From Asterella californica (lineage: Eukaryota; Streptophyta; Marchantiopsida; Marchantiales; Aytoniaceae): DNA of 64,000 bases. The notes beneath the pieces were generated by a model. The model saw only the letters and a program-made list of their open reading frames with translations. It made no database searches and was not told the origin of the DNA. Numbering within the stretch: position 1 is the first letter of the stretch; each line of letters starts with the position of its first letter. This document shows, in pieces, positions 63,664 through 64,000 of this stretch. Where the stretch lies: NCBI GenBank assembly GCA_036924285.1, contig JAYKYS010000001.1:2341501-2405500 (forward strand), written 5' to 3'. A program made the position numbers and the translations under genes.

Positions 63664-63879
63664 TTGTGCGTGCTTGCACAAGCCATAATTAGAACCCTCC
63701 CAAGTATGTACAATCTTTGCGGGGCCTCGTCAAGATTGGTATGGGTTCACATAAGTTATAGCTAGAACCCAGCTAAAGCATCTATAATCTATGCGAGGTT
63801 TCGCACAGATTCGCTAGATCTTCAAACTTCATGGTCCTCAAACAAAAAGCACAATCTGCGTGAAGGCTCGTGCAGATTG
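63664..63879. repeat. Series of short hairpin units
   Basis: Four stem-loops in order: 63664-63681 (TTGTGC/GCACAA), 63711-63738 (CAATCTT/AAGATTG), 63786-63811 (AATCT/AGATT with TGCGA/TCGCA) and 63852-63879 (CAATCTGC/GCAGATTG). Units are 66-75 bp apart and share CATAA and AGAACCC flanks. Confidence 0.7.
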
Positions 63880-64000
63880 GTCGAATAGAGGAGTAGAAAG
63901 ATGATATGAGATATTTATAGTTAGGAGTGTAGGTCTAGGTACTGTCGATCACATGTTTTGTAATGTCGGTATTCTGCTCAAATGTGGTCTAATTTTTGCA

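Noticed and set aside
63664..63879. Possible CRISPR-like array
   Set aside because: Units are imperfect, unevenly spaced and flanked by similar sequence without variable spacers; the host is a eukaryote.

Overview
The window is nuclear DNA of a land plant. The evidence is an intronless arogenate/prephenate dehydratase gene of plant type, a 13-exon family-1 glycoside hydrolase gene with a plant-type exon layout, plant-type nuclear tRNA-Phe(GAA) and tRNA-Lys(CUU) genes, degenerate TTTAGGG telomere-like tracts, and Ty3/gypsy, Ty1/copia and LINE elements. Moderate GC content, small introns and the style of the repeats make a non-seed plant such as a bryophyte plausible. That is an impression and not proof.

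Layout. 1-3.5 kb: 3' part of a Ty3/gypsy element (RT, RNase H, integrase) with a complete C4HC3 PHD finger fused to the integrase C-terminus, then a probable 3' LTR. 3.5-5.9 kb: gene-free, with hairpin-forming repeats. 6297-7610 (+): dehydratase of phenylalanine synthesis with a likely plastid transit peptide. 9.5-20.7 kb: an exact 165-bp tandem duplication and at least three decayed Ty3/gypsy-type elements (gag/protease pieces on -, protease-RT-RNase H-integrase on +). 25661-27527 (-): four-exon alpha/beta hydrolase. 30264-about 43520: a decayed Ty1/copia element on - whose 3' LTR was split by a 7.6-kb LINE (30392-37987) with a poly(A) tail and a 15-bp target duplication. 46.2-46.6 kb: two identical tRNA-Phe genes. 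47311-52604 (-): complete 13-exon beta-glucosidase-like gene of 525 codons, with a tRNA-Lys gene nested antisense in intron 8. 54-64 kb: mostly AT-rich intergenic DNA with perfect hairpins, telomere-like tracts, a pseudogene with DUF7869-like motifs, tRNA-derived SINE-like pieces and a series of short hairpin units at the right edge.

How it fits together. The three intact protein genes and three tRNA genes are single host genes separated by repeat-rich DNA. There is no operon or shared pathway. The host-gene models rest on unbroken frames, matching intron phases and catalytic residues. Most transposon genes carry stops, and the four stop codons I could compare with an expected sense codon all fit C-to-T (or G-to-A) transitions, as expected for methylated silenced repeats.

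The most unusual items are the PHD-finger-tailed gypsy integrase, a LINE with a possible third basic ORF, the LINE-in-copia-LTR nest, and a set of near-perfect fold-back hairpins, some belonging to a repeated family.
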